Part shown: positions 1-8,555 of the stretch, one piece after another
Position numbering within the stretch: the stretch's first letter is position 1
Layout: every line of letters begins with the position of its first letter
Source of the DNA: Streptomyces griseoflavus
Lineage (GTDB): Bacteria; Actinomycetota; Actinomycetes; Streptomycetales; Streptomycetaceae
Reading direction: 5' to 3'
Assembly: GCF_014649995.1 (NCBI RefSeq)
Contig: NZ_BMUC01000003.1
Coordinates: forward strand, 248,001 to 312,000
Length of the DNA stretch: 64,000 nt
The notes under the pieces: generated by a model
The model's database searches: none
What the model was told of the DNA's origin: nothing
The model's input: the letters and a program-made list of their open reading frames with translations, nothing else
Made by a program: the position numbers and the translations under genes

Positions 1-282
1 TGGGGCACGCAGCGGCTGTGGACCAAGGGACACCCGCGCAACTTCAAGCGCAGCCACACGCCCATCACCATCCGGGTGGGCGAGGCGATCGAGGCGTCCA
101 AGGACAAGTACGCGGGCGCGATCACCCGTCAGGTGCGCGAGCGGGTGCAGGAGTTGCTGGAGGCGGCGCAGCGGGCGTACCCCGTGCGGCCGAAGGGGCC
201 GGACGACACCTGGTGGATGCCGGCGCACCTCGGAGGCACGGCCCCCACTCCGGAACAGCTCCGCCAGGCCGAGAGCCACTGA
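1..282 (+). CDS. 1-acylglycerol-3-phosphate acyltransferase, C-terminal part
   Basis: The frame is open from base 1, so the gene begins outside the window; only the last 93 residues are present. The segment starting WGTQRLWTKG resembles the C-terminal part of actinobacterial PlsC-type acyltransferases, which acylate lysophosphatidate on the membrane in phospholipid synthesis. The catalytic HX4D motif would lie upstream and cannot be checked. The protein ends in a Pro-rich tail and TGA at 282. It converges with the transglutaminase-like gene. The family call rests on recognition of the C-terminal pattern only. Confidence 0.75.
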   Translation, partial: WGTQRLWTKGHPRNFKRSHTPITIRVGEAIEASKDKYAGAITRQVRERVQELLEAAQRAYPVRPKGPDDTWWMPAHLGGTAPTPEQLRQAESH

Positions 283-352
283 CGTCCCACCTGTCGCGCC
301 ACCGGCCGGGGCTGCGCCGTCACCCCCGGCCCGGCGCCGTCGCGCTCCCGCG

Positions 353-925
353 TCAGAGGGTGGTGGGCAGGTTCCGCCAGAGGTGGGGGCGGTCGGGGGC
401 GGAGCGCAGGGCGTTCAGTACGGTCGGATGCGGTACCGCGTACAGGACCGGATGATCCCGCTCCCCCGACGCCGGGTCGGGCGTGAAGGCCAGCCGCTCC
501 CCGTCCAGGGAGAACCGCGCGTCCACGCCCGGCTTGTTGCCCCGCGGGTCCTGCCGGTGCCAGCCGCCGCGGAAGCGCACGGCGACCAGACCGTGGACCA
601 CACCGAGGTACTGGTAGCACAGCGCGGTCGGGATGTCCTCGGCGCGCAGCAGCGCGGCCAGCGCGTGCGCCTTGGCGTAGCAGATGCCGGTGCGCCGCTC
701 CAGGACGTCGGAGGCGCGCCAGGTGACCCTCGGGTCGCCGGAGTCCTGCGAGTGCGCAATGGTGTCGCGCACGAACTCGAACGCCACCCGCGCATACTCA
801 TACGAGTCCGCCACGCCCCGCGCCAGCCGCGCCGCGGTCTCGCGGACCAGCGGATGATGATGGTCGATCACCTCGTCAGCGGCCACATACGCGGAGAGGT
901 CCGGGTCTTCCTGGATGAGCTGCAT
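353..925 (-). CDS. Transglutaminase-like (papain-fold) protein
   Basis: This is a 190-residue cytoplasmic protein with a transglutaminase core: Cys82 in RTGICYAKA, His111 in VVHGLVAV and Asp126 in HRQDPRG form the expected Cys-His-Asp triad. Proteins of this fold act as transglutaminases, peptidases or amidases; the substrate here is unknown. There is no signal peptide. The ATG at 925 has no Shine-Dalgarno sequence, and a TATGCT -10 box ends 8 bases upstream, so the mRNA is probably leaderless. The gene is preceded by a large dyad inside its promoter (935-992) and by the threonine aldolase gene on the same strand. Confidence 0.8.
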   Translation of the reverse strand: MQLIQEDPDLSAYVAADEVIDHHHPLVRETAARLARGVADSYEYARVAFEFVRDTIAHSQDSGDPRVTWRASDVLERRTGICYAKAHALAALLRAEDIPTALCYQYLGVVHGLVAVRFRGGWHRQDPRGNKPGVDARFSLDGERLAFTPDPASGERDHPVLYAVPHPTVLNALRSAPDRPHLWRNLPTTL

Positions 926-934
926 GGCGCCAGA

Positions 935-992
935 GCATAGGTATGCGGTCGACCAGCAATCAATGCATTTCCGGTCGACCGCATATCTATGC
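935..992 (-). promoter_or_regulatory. Promoter of the transglutaminase gene inside a 20-bp-arm dyad
   Basis: Bases 942-954 (TATGCGGTCGACC) are the exact inverse of 973-985. After one G-T mismatch (941/986), 935-940 (GCATAG) pairs with 987-992, giving 20-bp arms around an 18-base loop. On the minus strand TTGATT (958-963) and TATGCT (934-939) form a promoter with an 18-bp spacer. The near GGTCGACC (947-954) sits in that spacer and the far copy (973-980) upstream of -35. GGT-N2-ACC cores resemble FCD-type GntR operators. A terminator role for the upstream aldolase gene is the alternative. Confidence 0.65.
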
Positions 993-1000
993 GTGTGCTG

Positions 1001-2089
1001 CTAGCGGGCCATCTCCTCCTTCAGCGCCGCCACGAACGTGTCCACGTCGTCCTCGGTGGTGTCGAACGCGCACATCCACCGCACGTCGCCCGCCGCCTCG
1101 TCCCAGAAGTAGAAGCGGAACCGCTTCTGCAGGCGCTCGCTCACCTCGTGCGGCAGCCGCGCGAACACGGCGTTGGCCTGCACCGGGTAGAGGATCTCGA
1201 CACCGTGGACGGCGCGCACGCCCTCCGCCAGGCGCTGGGCCATCTCATTGGCGTGCCGGGCGTTGCGCAGCCACAGGTCCCGGGCCAGCAGGGCCTCCAA
1301 CTGCACCGACACGAAGCGCATCTTGGAGGCGAGCTGCATGGACAGCTTGCGCAGGTGCTTCATGTGGCGGACGCCGTCCGGGTCCAGCACCACGACCGCC
1401 TCGCCGAACAGGGCACCGTTCTTGGTGCCGCCCAGCGAGAGCAGGTCGACACCGGCCGCGTTGGTGAAGGTGCGCAGCGGCACGTCCAGCGTGGCGGCGG
1501 CGTTGGCCAGCCGGGAGCCGTCGACGTGCACCTTCATGCCGTGCGCGTGGGCGTGCTCGCAGATGGCGCGGATCTCGTCGGGCGTGTAGACCGTGCCCAG
1601 TTCGGTGGCCTGGGCTATGGACACGACCTGGGGCATGGCGCGGTGCTCGTCGTCCCAGCCGTACGCCTCCCGGTCGATCAGCTCGGGGGTGAGCTTGCCG
1701 TCCGGGGTGGGCACGGTGAGCAGCTTGATGCCCCCGACCCGCTCCGGGGCGCCGCCCTCGTCCACGTTGATGTGGGCGCTGTCTGCACAGATGACCGCGC
1801 CCCAGCGGTCGGTGACCGCCTGGAGCGCCACCACGTTGGCGCCGGTGCCGTTGAACACCGGGAACGCCTCGGCCGCCGGTCCGAAGTGACTGCGGATCAC
1901 CTGCTGGAGGTTCTCGGTGTACGCGTCCTCGCCGTAGGCGACCTGGTGCCCGCCGTTGGCCACGGCCAGGGCGGCGAGCACCTCCGGGTGGACCCCGGCG
2001 TAGTTGTCGCTGGCGAAACCGCGGACGTCCGGGTCGTGATGACGACGCGCGTCGGTCCTCGGTGGGTTCACGGCTTCTCGGTCAGCCAC
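1001..2089 (-). CDS. Low-specificity threonine aldolase family (PLP enzyme)
   Basis: A 362-residue fold-type I PLP enzyme of the beta-eliminating lyase/threonine aldolase family. The PLP lysine is probably Lys223 in LSLGGTKNGA, and HVDGSRL (residues 188-194) holds the Asp that contacts the pyridine nitrogen. Such enzymes cleave L-threonine or allo-threonine to glycine and acetaldehyde. The GTG start at 2089 overlaps the end of the SDR gene by 22 bases, which implies translational coupling. It is the last gene of a DUF6421-SDR-aldolase operon. Substrate specificity cannot be told from sequence alone. Confidence 0.88.
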   Translation of the reverse strand: MADREAVNPPRTDARRHHDPDVRGFASDNYAGVHPEVLAALAVANGGHQVAYGEDAYTENLQQVIRSHFGPAAEAFPVFNGTGANVVALQAVTDRWGAVICADSAHINVDEGGAPERVGGIKLLTVPTPDGKLTPELIDREAYGWDDEHRAMPQVVSIAQATELGTVYTPDEIRAICEHAHAHGMKVHVDGSRLANAAATLDVPLRTFTNAAGVDLLSLGGTKNGALFGEAVVVLDPDGVRHMKHLRKLSMQLASKMRFVSVQLEALLARDLWLRNARHANEMAQRLAEGVRAVHGVEILYPVQANAVFARLPHEVSERLQKRFRFYFWDEAAGDVRWMCAFDTTEDDVDTFVAALKEEMAR

Positions 2090-2814
2090 AGACGGTTTCC
2101 GTTCACTTCCGCGGCGGGCTTGTCCCAGACGCCGACGATGGCCTCGGCGAGGTCCTTGACGTCCGTGAAGCCCGCGAACTTCGCGTTGGGGCGGTCGGCG
2201 CGCATCGCGTCGTGCACCAACGCCTTCACGACCAGGATCGCAGCCGCCGAGGTCGGCCCCTGCTCACCCCCGGCCTTGCGGAAGTAGTCGGCCATGGCCA
2301 GCGTCCACGCCTCGGCGGCGGCCTTGCCGGCCGCGTAGGCGGCGTTGCCCGCGGTGGGCCTGGTGGCGCCGGCGGCGCTGATCAGGACGTAGCGGCCGCG
2401 GTCGCTGCGCTGGAGCACCTCGTGGAAGGCGAGGCTGGTGTGCTGCACGGTGCGCACCAGCAGCAGCTCCAGGAAGTCCCAGTCGTCGAGGCTGGTCTTG
2501 GTGAAGGTCTCGCTGCCGCGCCAGCCGCCCACGAGGTGGACCAGGCCGTCGACGCGGCCGAACTCCTTCTCGGTGCGGGCGGCCCACTCGCGGGTGGAGT
2601 CCAGGTCCAGCAGGTCGACCGTGTCACCGGTGACGGTGGCGCCGCCGTGCGCGTAGCGCGCCGCGTCGACCGCGTCCGCCAGCCGCTCCGGGTCGTTGTC
2701 CGAGCCGACGACGGTCGCTCCCGCCTCGGCCAGCCTGAGCAGTGCCGCCCGTCCCGCGGGTCCTCCCGCGCCGGCCACCGCGATCACCGCACCCTCGAGG
2801 GCCCCGTTCCCCAT
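2068..2814 (-). CDS. SDR family NAD(P)-dependent oxidoreductase
   Basis: A 248-residue short-chain dehydrogenase. The cofactor motif is a GAGGPAGRA variant of TGxxxGxG near the N-terminus, followed by SDNDPERL (an acidic residue after beta-2, suggesting NAD preference). The catalytic serine is in LISAAGATRP and YAAGK (from NAAYAAGKAAAE) supplies Tyr and Lys. The ATG at 2814 is chosen because AGGAGG stands 8 bases before it; a GTG at 2856 overlapping the upstream stop (GTGA) would add 14 residues. It is the middle gene of the DUF6421-SDR-aldolase operon. The substrate is unknown. Confidence 0.85.
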   Translation of the reverse strand: MGNGALEGAVIAVAGAGGPAGRAALLRLAEAGATVVGSDNDPERLADAVDAARYAHGGATVTGDTVDLLDLDSTREWAARTEKEFGRVDGLVHLVGGWRGSETFTKTSLDDWDFLELLLVRTVQHTSLAFHEVLQRSDRGRYVLISAAGATRPTAGNAAYAAGKAAAEAWTLAMADYFRKAGGEQGPTSAAAILVVKALVHDAMRADRPNAKFAGFTDVKDLAEAIVGVWDKPAAEVNGNRLWLTEKP

Positions 2815-2852
2815 GATTCTCGCCTCCTGAGCAGTGTTGTGGACGAGATCGC

Positions 2853-4250
2853 TCACGCGGCGACCCGCTCGGCGCTGTCCGCGGTGATGCCCTTGGTTGC
2901 GGCGATCACGTTCTTCAGCTTCTTGGACAGTGCCTCATAGAACATGCTCAGCGGAAACTCGTCCGGAAGCACGTCATCGACGAGTTTGCGCGGCGGCAGC
3001 GTCAGGTCGAGGGCGTCGGGGCCCTTGGCCCACTTGGAGCCCGGGTGCGGGGAGAGGTAGCTGGAGACCAGCTCGTACCCGGCGAACCAGTGGACGAGCT
3101 TGGGGCGGTCGATGCCGTCGCGGTACAGCTTCTCGATCTCGGCGCACAGCTGGTTGGTGACCTGCGGGGCGCGCTCCCAGTCGATGCTGAGCCTGTTGTC
3201 GGTCCAGCGGACGACATCGTGCTTGTGCAGGTAGGCGAAGAGCAGCTGGCCGCCGAGACCGTCGTAGTTGCGCGTCCGCTCGCCGGTGACGGGGAAGCGG
3301 AACATGCGGTCGAAGAGCACCGCCACCTGTACGTCACGGGCCTGCGGGACGCCCTCGCCGGCGAGCTTCACGGCCTCCTTGAAGGCGGTGAGGTCGCAGC
3401 GCAGCTCCTCCAGGCCGTACATCCAGAACGGCTGGCGCTGCTTGATCATGAACGGGTCGAACGGCAGGTCGCCGTGGCTGTGGGTGCGGTCGTGGACCAT
3501 GTCCCAGAGCACGAACGCCTCTTCGCAGCGCTTCTGGTCGTGCACCATGGCGGCGACGTCCTCGGGCAGCTCCAGGCCCAGGATGTCGACGGCGGCCTCG
3601 GTGACGCGGCGGAAGCGGGCGGCCTCGCGGTCGCAGAAGATACCGCCCCAGGTGAAGCGCTCGGGGGCCTCGCGCACGGCGATGGTCTCGGGGAAGAGCA
3701 CCGCCGAGTTGGTGTCGTAGCCCGAGGTGAAGTCCTCGAAGGTGATGCCGCAGAACAGCGGGTTGTCGTAGCGGGTGCGCTCCAGCTCGGCCAGCCAGTC
3801 GGGCCAGACCATGCGCAGCACGACCGCTTCGAGATTGCGGTCGGGGTTGCCGTTCTGCGTGTACATCGGGAAGACGACGAGGTGCTGGAGACCGTCCTCA
3901 CGGCTCGCGGCGGGCTGGAAGGCCAGCAGCGAGTCGAGGAAGTCGGGCACCTCGAAGCCGCCGTCGGCCCACCGGTCCAGGTCCTTGGCCAGCGCCTCGT
4001 GGTAGGCACGGTCGTGCGGGAGCAGCGGGGAGAGCTCCTCGACGGCTCCGATCACGGTGCGCACCGCGCGCTCGGCGTCGGCGCGGGCCGGGGCGCCGTC
4101 GGCGTCGAAGTCGATCGAACCGTCCTTGGACTGCCAGGGCCGGATCCGCTCCACGGCATCCTTGAGCACGGGCCACGCCGGGTGCTCGACCACCCTGGTC
4201 GCCGAAGGAACCTGCCCCTCGGCACCCACCTGCACAAGAATCTCCGTCAT
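2853..4250 (-). CDS. DUF6421 family protein
   Basis: A 465-residue soluble protein resembling a Streptomyces family that I recall as DUF6421; its function is unknown. It has no signal peptide or membrane segment. Conserved-looking blocks include HDQKRCEEAFVLWDMVHDRTHSHGD in the centre, with several His and Asp residues that could bind metal, and FPMYTQNGNPDRNLE. The ATG at 4250 has GGAGG 7 bases upstream. It is the first gene of the operon and its stop overlaps a possible GTG start of the SDR gene. It might act on the same metabolite as the SDR and aldolase; that is inference. Confidence 0.7.
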   Translation of the reverse strand: MTEILVQVGAEGQVPSATRVVEHPAWPVLKDAVERIRPWQSKDGSIDFDADGAPARADAERAVRTVIGAVEELSPLLPHDRAYHEALAKDLDRWADGGFEVPDFLDSLLAFQPAASREDGLQHLVVFPMYTQNGNPDRNLEAVVLRMVWPDWLAELERTRYDNPLFCGITFEDFTSGYDTNSAVLFPETIAVREAPERFTWGGIFCDREAARFRRVTEAAVDILGLELPEDVAAMVHDQKRCEEAFVLWDMVHDRTHSHGDLPFDPFMIKQRQPFWMYGLEELRCDLTAFKEAVKLAGEGVPQARDVQVAVLFDRMFRFPVTGERTRNYDGLGGQLLFAYLHKHDVVRWTDNRLSIDWERAPQVTNQLCAEIEKLYRDGIDRPKLVHWFAGYELVSSYLSPHPGSKWAKGPDALDLTLPPRKLVDDVLPDEFPLSMFYEALSKKLKNVIAATKGITADSAERVAA

Positions 4251-4287
4251 GTCCCATCCTCCACAAGAAAACCTCGCGTGAGGAGAC

Positions 4288-4315
4288 CGTATACACAGCG
4301 GCTTTCTCCCAGCAA
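4288..4315 (-). promoter_or_regulatory. Promoter of the DUF6421-SDR-aldolase operon
   Basis: On the minus strand TTGCTG (4310-4315) and TATACG (4288-4293) are separated by 16 bp, a reasonable housekeeping sigma promoter about 38 bases upstream of the ATG at 4250. The rest of the 253-bp gap to the GDPD gene (4251-4503) contains nothing else I can name. Confidence 0.5.
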
Positions 4316-4503
4316 GGGGGACCTCCGGAAATTATCCTGCCGCACCCCGGCCTTCACCGCATTTTTTCCTGCGGAACACCCGGGTGGGTGGCGCTGCGCG
4401 CAATCGACGTCCAGCCTCTGGACGCGACGGGCACAGGCGATACGGTCCAGGAGGGCCGTAGGGACGCGGTCCCCCGCCGCCGTCGACGGAAGCGAGTCGA
4501 GTC

Positions 4504-5187
4504 TTGAACTTCCTCACCATCGGTCACCGCGGAGTCATGGGTGTCGAGCCCGAGAACACCCTCCGGTCCTTCGTCGCCGCCCAGGAGGCGGGCCTCGACG
4601 TCATCGAGCTCGATCTGCACCTGAGCAAGGACGGCGCGCTCGTCGTCATGCACGACACGGACGTGGACCGCACGACGGACGGCACGGGCGCCGTCGCCGA
4701 CAAGACACTCGCCGAACTGCGCGCCCTCGACGCCGGGCACGGCGAGCGCGTCCCGCTCTTCGAGGAGGTCCTGGACGCCGTCCGGGCGCCGCTGCAGGCC
4801 GAGATCAAGGACGTGCGGGCGGCCAGGGCACTGGCCGGGGTGATGAACGGGCGGGGGCTGGCCGGCCGGGTCGAGGTCTCGTCGTTCCACGACGAGGCGA
4901 TCGCCGAGATCGCCCGGCTGGTGCCCGGGGTGCGCACGGCGCTCATCGCGAGCCGGTACGACACCGGCGTCGTGGACCGCGCGGTCGCGGTCGGCGCCTC
5001 GTCCGTCTGTCTCAACATCCGCCGGCTCACCCTGGAGATCACCGAACGGGCCCGGAAGGCGGACCTCGCCGTGATCGGCTGGGTGGTCAACACCCAGGAC
5101 CACCTCAGGCTGGTCCGGGCCCTGCAACTCGACGGGGCGACCACCGACTACCCGGAGATCAAACGCACCGGCCGCTTCACCGCGTGA
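4504..5187 (+). CDS. Glycerophosphodiester phosphodiesterase family protein
   Basis: A 227-residue TIM-barrel GDPD enzyme that would hydrolyse glycerophosphodiesters to glycerol-3-phosphate and an alcohol. The family motifs are visible: IGHRG at residues 5-10, EPENT, VIELDLHLSKDG with the metal-binding Glu/Asp pair, and MHD. The C-terminus carries the usual WVVNTQD block. There is no signal peptide, so it probably acts in the cytoplasm. The start is a TTG at 4504 with only a weak upstream GGAAGCGAG; no ATG or GTG lies close to the HRG motif. It is divergent from DUF6421 and converges with the GNAT gene. Confidence 0.87.
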   Translation: MNFLTIGHRGVMGVEPENTLRSFVAAQEAGLDVIELDLHLSKDGALVVMHDTDVDRTTDGTGAVADKTLAELRALDAGHGERVPLFEEVLDAVRAPLQAEIKDVRAARALAGVMNGRGLAGRVEVSSFHDEAIAEIARLVPGVRTALIASRYDTGVVDRAVAVGASSVCLNIRRLTLEITERARKADLAVIGWVVNTQDHLRLVRALQLDGATTDYPEIKRTGRFTA

Positions 5188-5209
5188 GCGGCCGGGCGCC
5201 GTACGGCGG

Positions 5210-5752
5210 TCAGGCCAGTTCCTTCACCAGCAGCTCGAACTCCAGGTCGTCGCGCTGGGGGATGCCGAAGCGCTCGTCACCGTACGGGAAGGGCGTCATC
5301 CGTCCCGTACGGCGGTAGCCGCGCCGCTCGTACCAGGCGATCAGGTCCTCGCGCACGGAGATCACCGTCATGTGCATCTCGTCCACGCCCCAGGTCTCGC
5401 GGGCCCGGCGCTCCGCCTCGGCGATGATCGTCCTGCCCAGCCCGGCGCCCTGGAGAGCGGGACTGACCGCGAACATGCCGAAGTAGGCGTACGCGCCGCG
5501 GTGTTCGAGCTGGCAGCAGGCGACGACGCGGCCCTCGCGCTCCACCGTCAGCAGCCGGCTGTCGGGCGACCTGACGACCTCCAGCACGCCCTCGGGGTCG
5601 GTCCGCTGCCCCTGGAGGATGTCCGCCTCGGTGGTCCACCCGGCCCGGCTGGACTCTCCCCGGTACGCCGACTCGATCAGCGCGACGAGCGCGTCCACAT
5701 CGGCGTCGGTGGCGTCGCGGAAGGTCAGTACGGAGTCGGTGGCGGATGACAT
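5210..5752 (-). CDS. GNAT family N-acetyltransferase
   Basis: A 180-residue GNAT protein. Motif A is complete: FAVSPALQGAGLGRTI contains the Q-x-x-G-x-G acetyl-CoA pyrophosphate loop, followed by AIL-like helix residues and the late AWYERRGYRRTGR motif typical of motif B. It would transfer an acetyl group from acetyl-CoA to an unknown amine. The ATG at 5752 has a GGGGA element upstream. It converges with GDPD and is divergent from the VOC gene, with 83 bp between the two starts. Confidence 0.85.
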   Translation of the reverse strand: MSSATDSVLTFRDATDADVDALVALIESAYRGESSRAGWTTEADILQGQRTDPEGVLEVVRSPDSRLLTVEREGRVVACCQLEHRGAYAYFGMFAVSPALQGAGLGRTIIAEAERRARETWGVDEMHMTVISVREDLIAWYERRGYRRTGRMTPFPYGDERFGIPQRDDLEFELLVKELA

Positions 5753-5835
5753 GGCCGTATCCCCTGGTTCGTGTGCGCCGCTTCCGGCGTGGTTCGGACG
5801 GGGACGAGACTAACCCGGGCACTACGCTCGGCCGC

Positions 5836-6234
5836 ATGGTGCATGTACTGAGCGGCCGTACCCTGCTCCGCCCCACCGACCCCGAGCGTTCCCGCGCCTT
5901 CTACGGCGGACAACTGGGCCTCGCCGTCCACCGTGAGTTCGGCACCGGCCCGCAACGGGGCACCGTCTACTTCCTCGGCGGGGGCTTCCTGGAACTCTCC
6001 GGACGCTCCGACGCCTCCGCCCCCGCCTCCCCGGACGTCCGGCTGTGGCTCCAGGTGGAGGACCTCACGGCGGCGCACGGGGAACTGGTGGCCAAGGGCG
6101 TCGGGATCGTCCGTCCTCCGGTGCGGGAGCCGTGGGGCCTGGTCGAGATGTGGATCGAGGATCCGGACGGCATCCCGATCGTCCTGGTCGAGATCCCGTC
6201 CGACCATCCGCTGCGCTACCGGCCGGGCATCTGA
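5836..6234 (+). CDS. VOC (glyoxalase/bleomycin-resistance fold) protein
   Basis: A 132-residue single-module VOC protein with the paired beta-alpha-beta-beta-beta pattern: LLRPTDPERSRAFYGGQLGL at the start and EMWIEDPDGIPIVLVEI near the end, whose final Glu is a typical metal ligand. Members are dioxygenases, glyoxalases or drug-binding proteins; the ligand is unknown. I start at the ATG at 5836, directly before MVHVLSGRT, rather than the longer open frame, since the fold begins there. It converges with the marR gene. Confidence 0.8.
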   Translation: MVHVLSGRTLLRPTDPERSRAFYGGQLGLAVHREFGTGPQRGTVYFLGGGFLELSGRSDASAPASPDVRLWLQVEDLTAAHGELVAKGVGIVRPPVREPWGLVEMWIEDPDGIPIVLVEIPSDHPLRYRPGI

Positions 6235-6250
6235 GGACGTCCGTCGCCGC

Positions 6251-6301
6251 GGACCGGGGGCGGCGGCGGACCGCCGCGGGCCTCGGCGGGCCGCCCGGTC
6301 C
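6251..6301. terminator. Compound hairpin between convergent VOC and marR genes
   Basis: GGACCGGG (6251-6258) pairs with CCCGGTCC (6294-6301), and further GC-rich complementary stretches (GGCGGCGG / CCGCCG) lie inside. There is no T-tract, as usual for Streptomyces. It ends at the first base of the marR stop, so it could serve both genes. Confidence 0.4.
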
Positions 6302-6880
6302 TCAGGCGCGCAGCGCGCCCAGCCGCCCTTCCAGCTGCCCGAGCAGCGATCCGAGCAGGGCGGCGAGCTCACCGAGTTCCGGACCGTCCAGGCCGGACAG
6401 CACGGCCGTCTCGTAGGCGAGCTGCGCGGGCAGGATGCCGTCGACCGTGTCCCGTCCGGCGTCGGTGAGCCGGACGAAGGCGACCCGGCGGTCACGGGTG
6501 TCGCCGCGGCGCTCCACCAGCCCGCGTTCGCTGAGCTGCTTGAGGCGCTTGGTGACCGCGGCGCCCGAGGAGAAGGTTTCGCGGGCCAGCTCGCTCGGGG
6601 TCAGCTCGTGTCCGGTGCGGCGCAGCGCGCCGAGCAGGTCGAACTCCGCGCGGGACAGCCCGGCCCGGCGCAGCGGGGCGTCCTCCGCCTGCTGGAGCAG
6701 GGCGGCGCAGCGGTTGATGCGGCCGATGACCTCCATGGGGCCGGTGTCCAGGCCGGGGTGGACCGCCCGCCACTGCCGGACGACCGCGGCGACGGTGTCG
6801 CCCCGCCGGCCCGGCAGGCCGGCGCCGGTGTCCCGGGGTCCCTCGTCGCCGGCCGCCGGTGGTCCTTCGGTCGCCGTCAT
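6302..6880 (-). CDS. MarR family transcriptional regulator
   Basis: A 192-residue winged-helix regulator. The MarR fold spans about residues 45-180, with the recognition region TPSELARETFSSGAAVTKRLKQL and the wing LVERRGDTRDRRVAFVRLTDAG. It probably dimerises and releases DNA on binding a small lipophilic or phenolic ligand. The start is ATG 6880, which overlaps the stop of the FUSC gene as ATGA and has GGAGG about 10 bases upstream. It is the second gene of a two-gene operon and probably represses it through the dyad at 8556-8577. Confidence 0.88.
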   Translation of the reverse strand: MTATEGPPAAGDEGPRDTGAGLPGRRGDTVAAVVRQWRAVHPGLDTGPMEVIGRINRCAALLQQAEDAPLRRAGLSRAEFDLLGALRRTGHELTPSELARETFSSGAAVTKRLKQLSERGLVERRGDTRDRRVAFVRLTDAGRDTVDGILPAQLAYETAVLSGLDGPELGELAALLGSLLGQLEGRLGALRA

Positions 6881-8544
6881 GGCCGTACGTCCTCCGTGTG
6901 CGTGCTGGTGCCGGGGAGCAGCCCCTGGCGTCGTACCGTCGCCGCGAGCGTACGGTGTCCCGACTGCTCGGCGAGCACGACCCGCTCCTGGGGCACCGCG
7001 CGCAGCCACCACTCACCGGCCGCCGCGTCGGCGGTGGCCCGCAGACCGACCAGGGCGGCGGCCAGGTGGCGTCGGGCGGCGTCCAGGGCCGCGGGCTCGG
7101 CGTGCGGGTCCGCCAGCAGGCGGGCGGCGCCCTCGCGGGCGCGGCCGACGGTGGTGAGTGCCTCCTCGACCCGGTCGCCCGCCCTGCGGTTGGTCACCAG
7201 CATGGCCGCGGCGAACCCGGCCAGGGCGCCGACGAGGGTGTCCACGACGCGGTCGGCGACCAGCTCGCCGGTCGGCTGGTAGCCGGGGAACTCGGTGACG
7301 AGCAGGGCGAGGGGGGTCACGCAGACGCTGCCGAGCCAGTAATTGCGGCTGATGAACGCCTCCGCGCCGAAGTTGAAGGCGAGGCAGCACAGGACCAGGG
7401 CGAGCGGACCGAGGTGGGCCACCGGGGCGACGGCGGCGAAGATCAGCACGCCGACGAGGTTGCCGACGACCCGCTGGACGGTCCGGCTCCAGGTCAGGGT
7501 GATGTTGGCCTGGTAGAGCGCGGCCGCGGTGACCAGGGCCCAGTAGGGGCGGCCGACGCCGACGGCGAGGGAGGCGTAGCCGGCGAGCGCGCAGCCGAGC
7601 GCGGTGCGGACGGCGATCGGGGTGAGCCCGGTGAGCCTGCTCCACAGGGAGCGCGGCGCGAGAGCACGTTCCGCGGCCACGCCGAGGAGTTCGTCCGCGC
7701 CCGCGCGGGGGTCGTCGGGACGCGGAACCGGGCCGGTGCCGCGCAGGTCGCGGGCCCAGGCACGCAGGCGGGCGGGGTCGGCGTCGGCCGGCGCGGCGAG
7801 CGCGACCTCGGCACGGATCACGAGTCGTTCGAGCCCCCGGCGGACGGCCGAGGGCCGGTTCCCCGCGGCCAGCAGCGACTGCCACGCGGCCTGGACCGCG
7901 GCGTAGGCGTCGGCGCGGGCGCGCGGGTGGCCGTCACCGGCGTCCGGCTTCTCCGCGTACGCCGCGGCGGCCCTCAGCGCCTGGGCGGTGGCCCGGCGCT
8001 CCGGGCCGTGCGGCCGGACCAGCACGGGCGCCATGCCGACCAGCCAGGCCCACACGCCCGCCGCGGCGGCGAGCGCCAGGTGACCGGGCACCTGCCCGAT
8101 GGTCTGGGGCACGAACAGCGCGGCGGAGCTGACGAAGATGAGGATCACATGGCCGGGCGGGCCGATGCGGGTGGCGTCGCACAGCGCCTTCTGCCCGGCG
8201 GCCAGGACGGATCCGACGGCGACCAGGACGACGGCGTTCGTGGTGAGCGAGGCGGCGACCAGGGCCACGGCGAGGCCGGCGAGCATGCCGAGGACCACCC
8301 ACACCAGCGCCTTGGCGCGGGCGGCGTACGGACGGTTGTGGGCGTAGAGGGCACACAGGGACCCCGCCATGGTGTACATCGCGAGGTCGAGCCGGCCGAG
8401 GGCCACCAGGAGCAGGTTGGGCGGTGCCACCGCGGCGACCACGCTGAGGGCGGGCTTGAACCAGATGTCGGAGGGCCGCCCGAGGCGCAGTGCGCCGGCG
8501 AGCGGGAGACGCCGCGGGGAGGACGGGGGGAGGGCACTGCTCAT
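6877..8544 (-). CDS. FUSC family membrane protein
   Basis: A 555-residue integral membrane protein with two blocks of about five to six hydrophobic segments separated by a cytoplasmic stretch, the arrangement of fusaric-acid-resistance (FUSC/YccS/AaeB) proteins. The second block contains GRPYWALVTAAALYQAN and TWSRTVQRVVGNLVGVL, which matches the FUSC-like signature. It is thought to export aromatic acids or related compounds. The ATG at 8544 is preferred to a TTG three codons earlier. It is co-transcribed with a MarR regulator (4-base overlap), which points to substrate-induced export. Confidence 0.82.
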   Translation of the reverse strand: MSSALPPSSPRRLPLAGALRLGRPSDIWFKPALSVVAAVAPPNLLLVALGRLDLAMYTMAGSLCALYAHNRPYAARAKALVWVVLGMLAGLAVALVAASLTTNAVVLVAVGSVLAAGQKALCDATRIGPPGHVILIFVSSAALFVPQTIGQVPGHLALAAAAGVWAWLVGMAPVLVRPHGPERRATAQALRAAAAYAEKPDAGDGHPRARADAYAAVQAAWQSLLAAGNRPSAVRRGLERLVIRAEVALAAPADADPARLRAWARDLRGTGPVPRPDDPRAGADELLGVAAERALAPRSLWSRLTGLTPIAVRTALGCALAGYASLAVGVGRPYWALVTAAALYQANITLTWSRTVQRVVGNLVGVLIFAAVAPVAHLGPLALVLCCLAFNFGAEAFISRNYWLGSVCVTPLALLVTEFPGYQPTGELVADRVVDTLVGALAGFAAAMLVTNRRAGDRVEEALTTVGRAREGAARLLADPHAEPAALDAARRHLAAALVGLRATADAAAGEWWLRAVPQERVVLAEQSGHRTLAATVRRQGLLPGTSTHTEDVRP

Positions 8545-8555
8545 GACGAACAAGG

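Noticed and set aside
1001-1003. Reading the 935-992 dyad simply as the aldolase terminator
   Set aside because: The arms include promoter elements and repeated GGTCGACC cores correctly placed for the next gene, and the loop is 18 bases long; terminator function remains possible but is not the better explanation.
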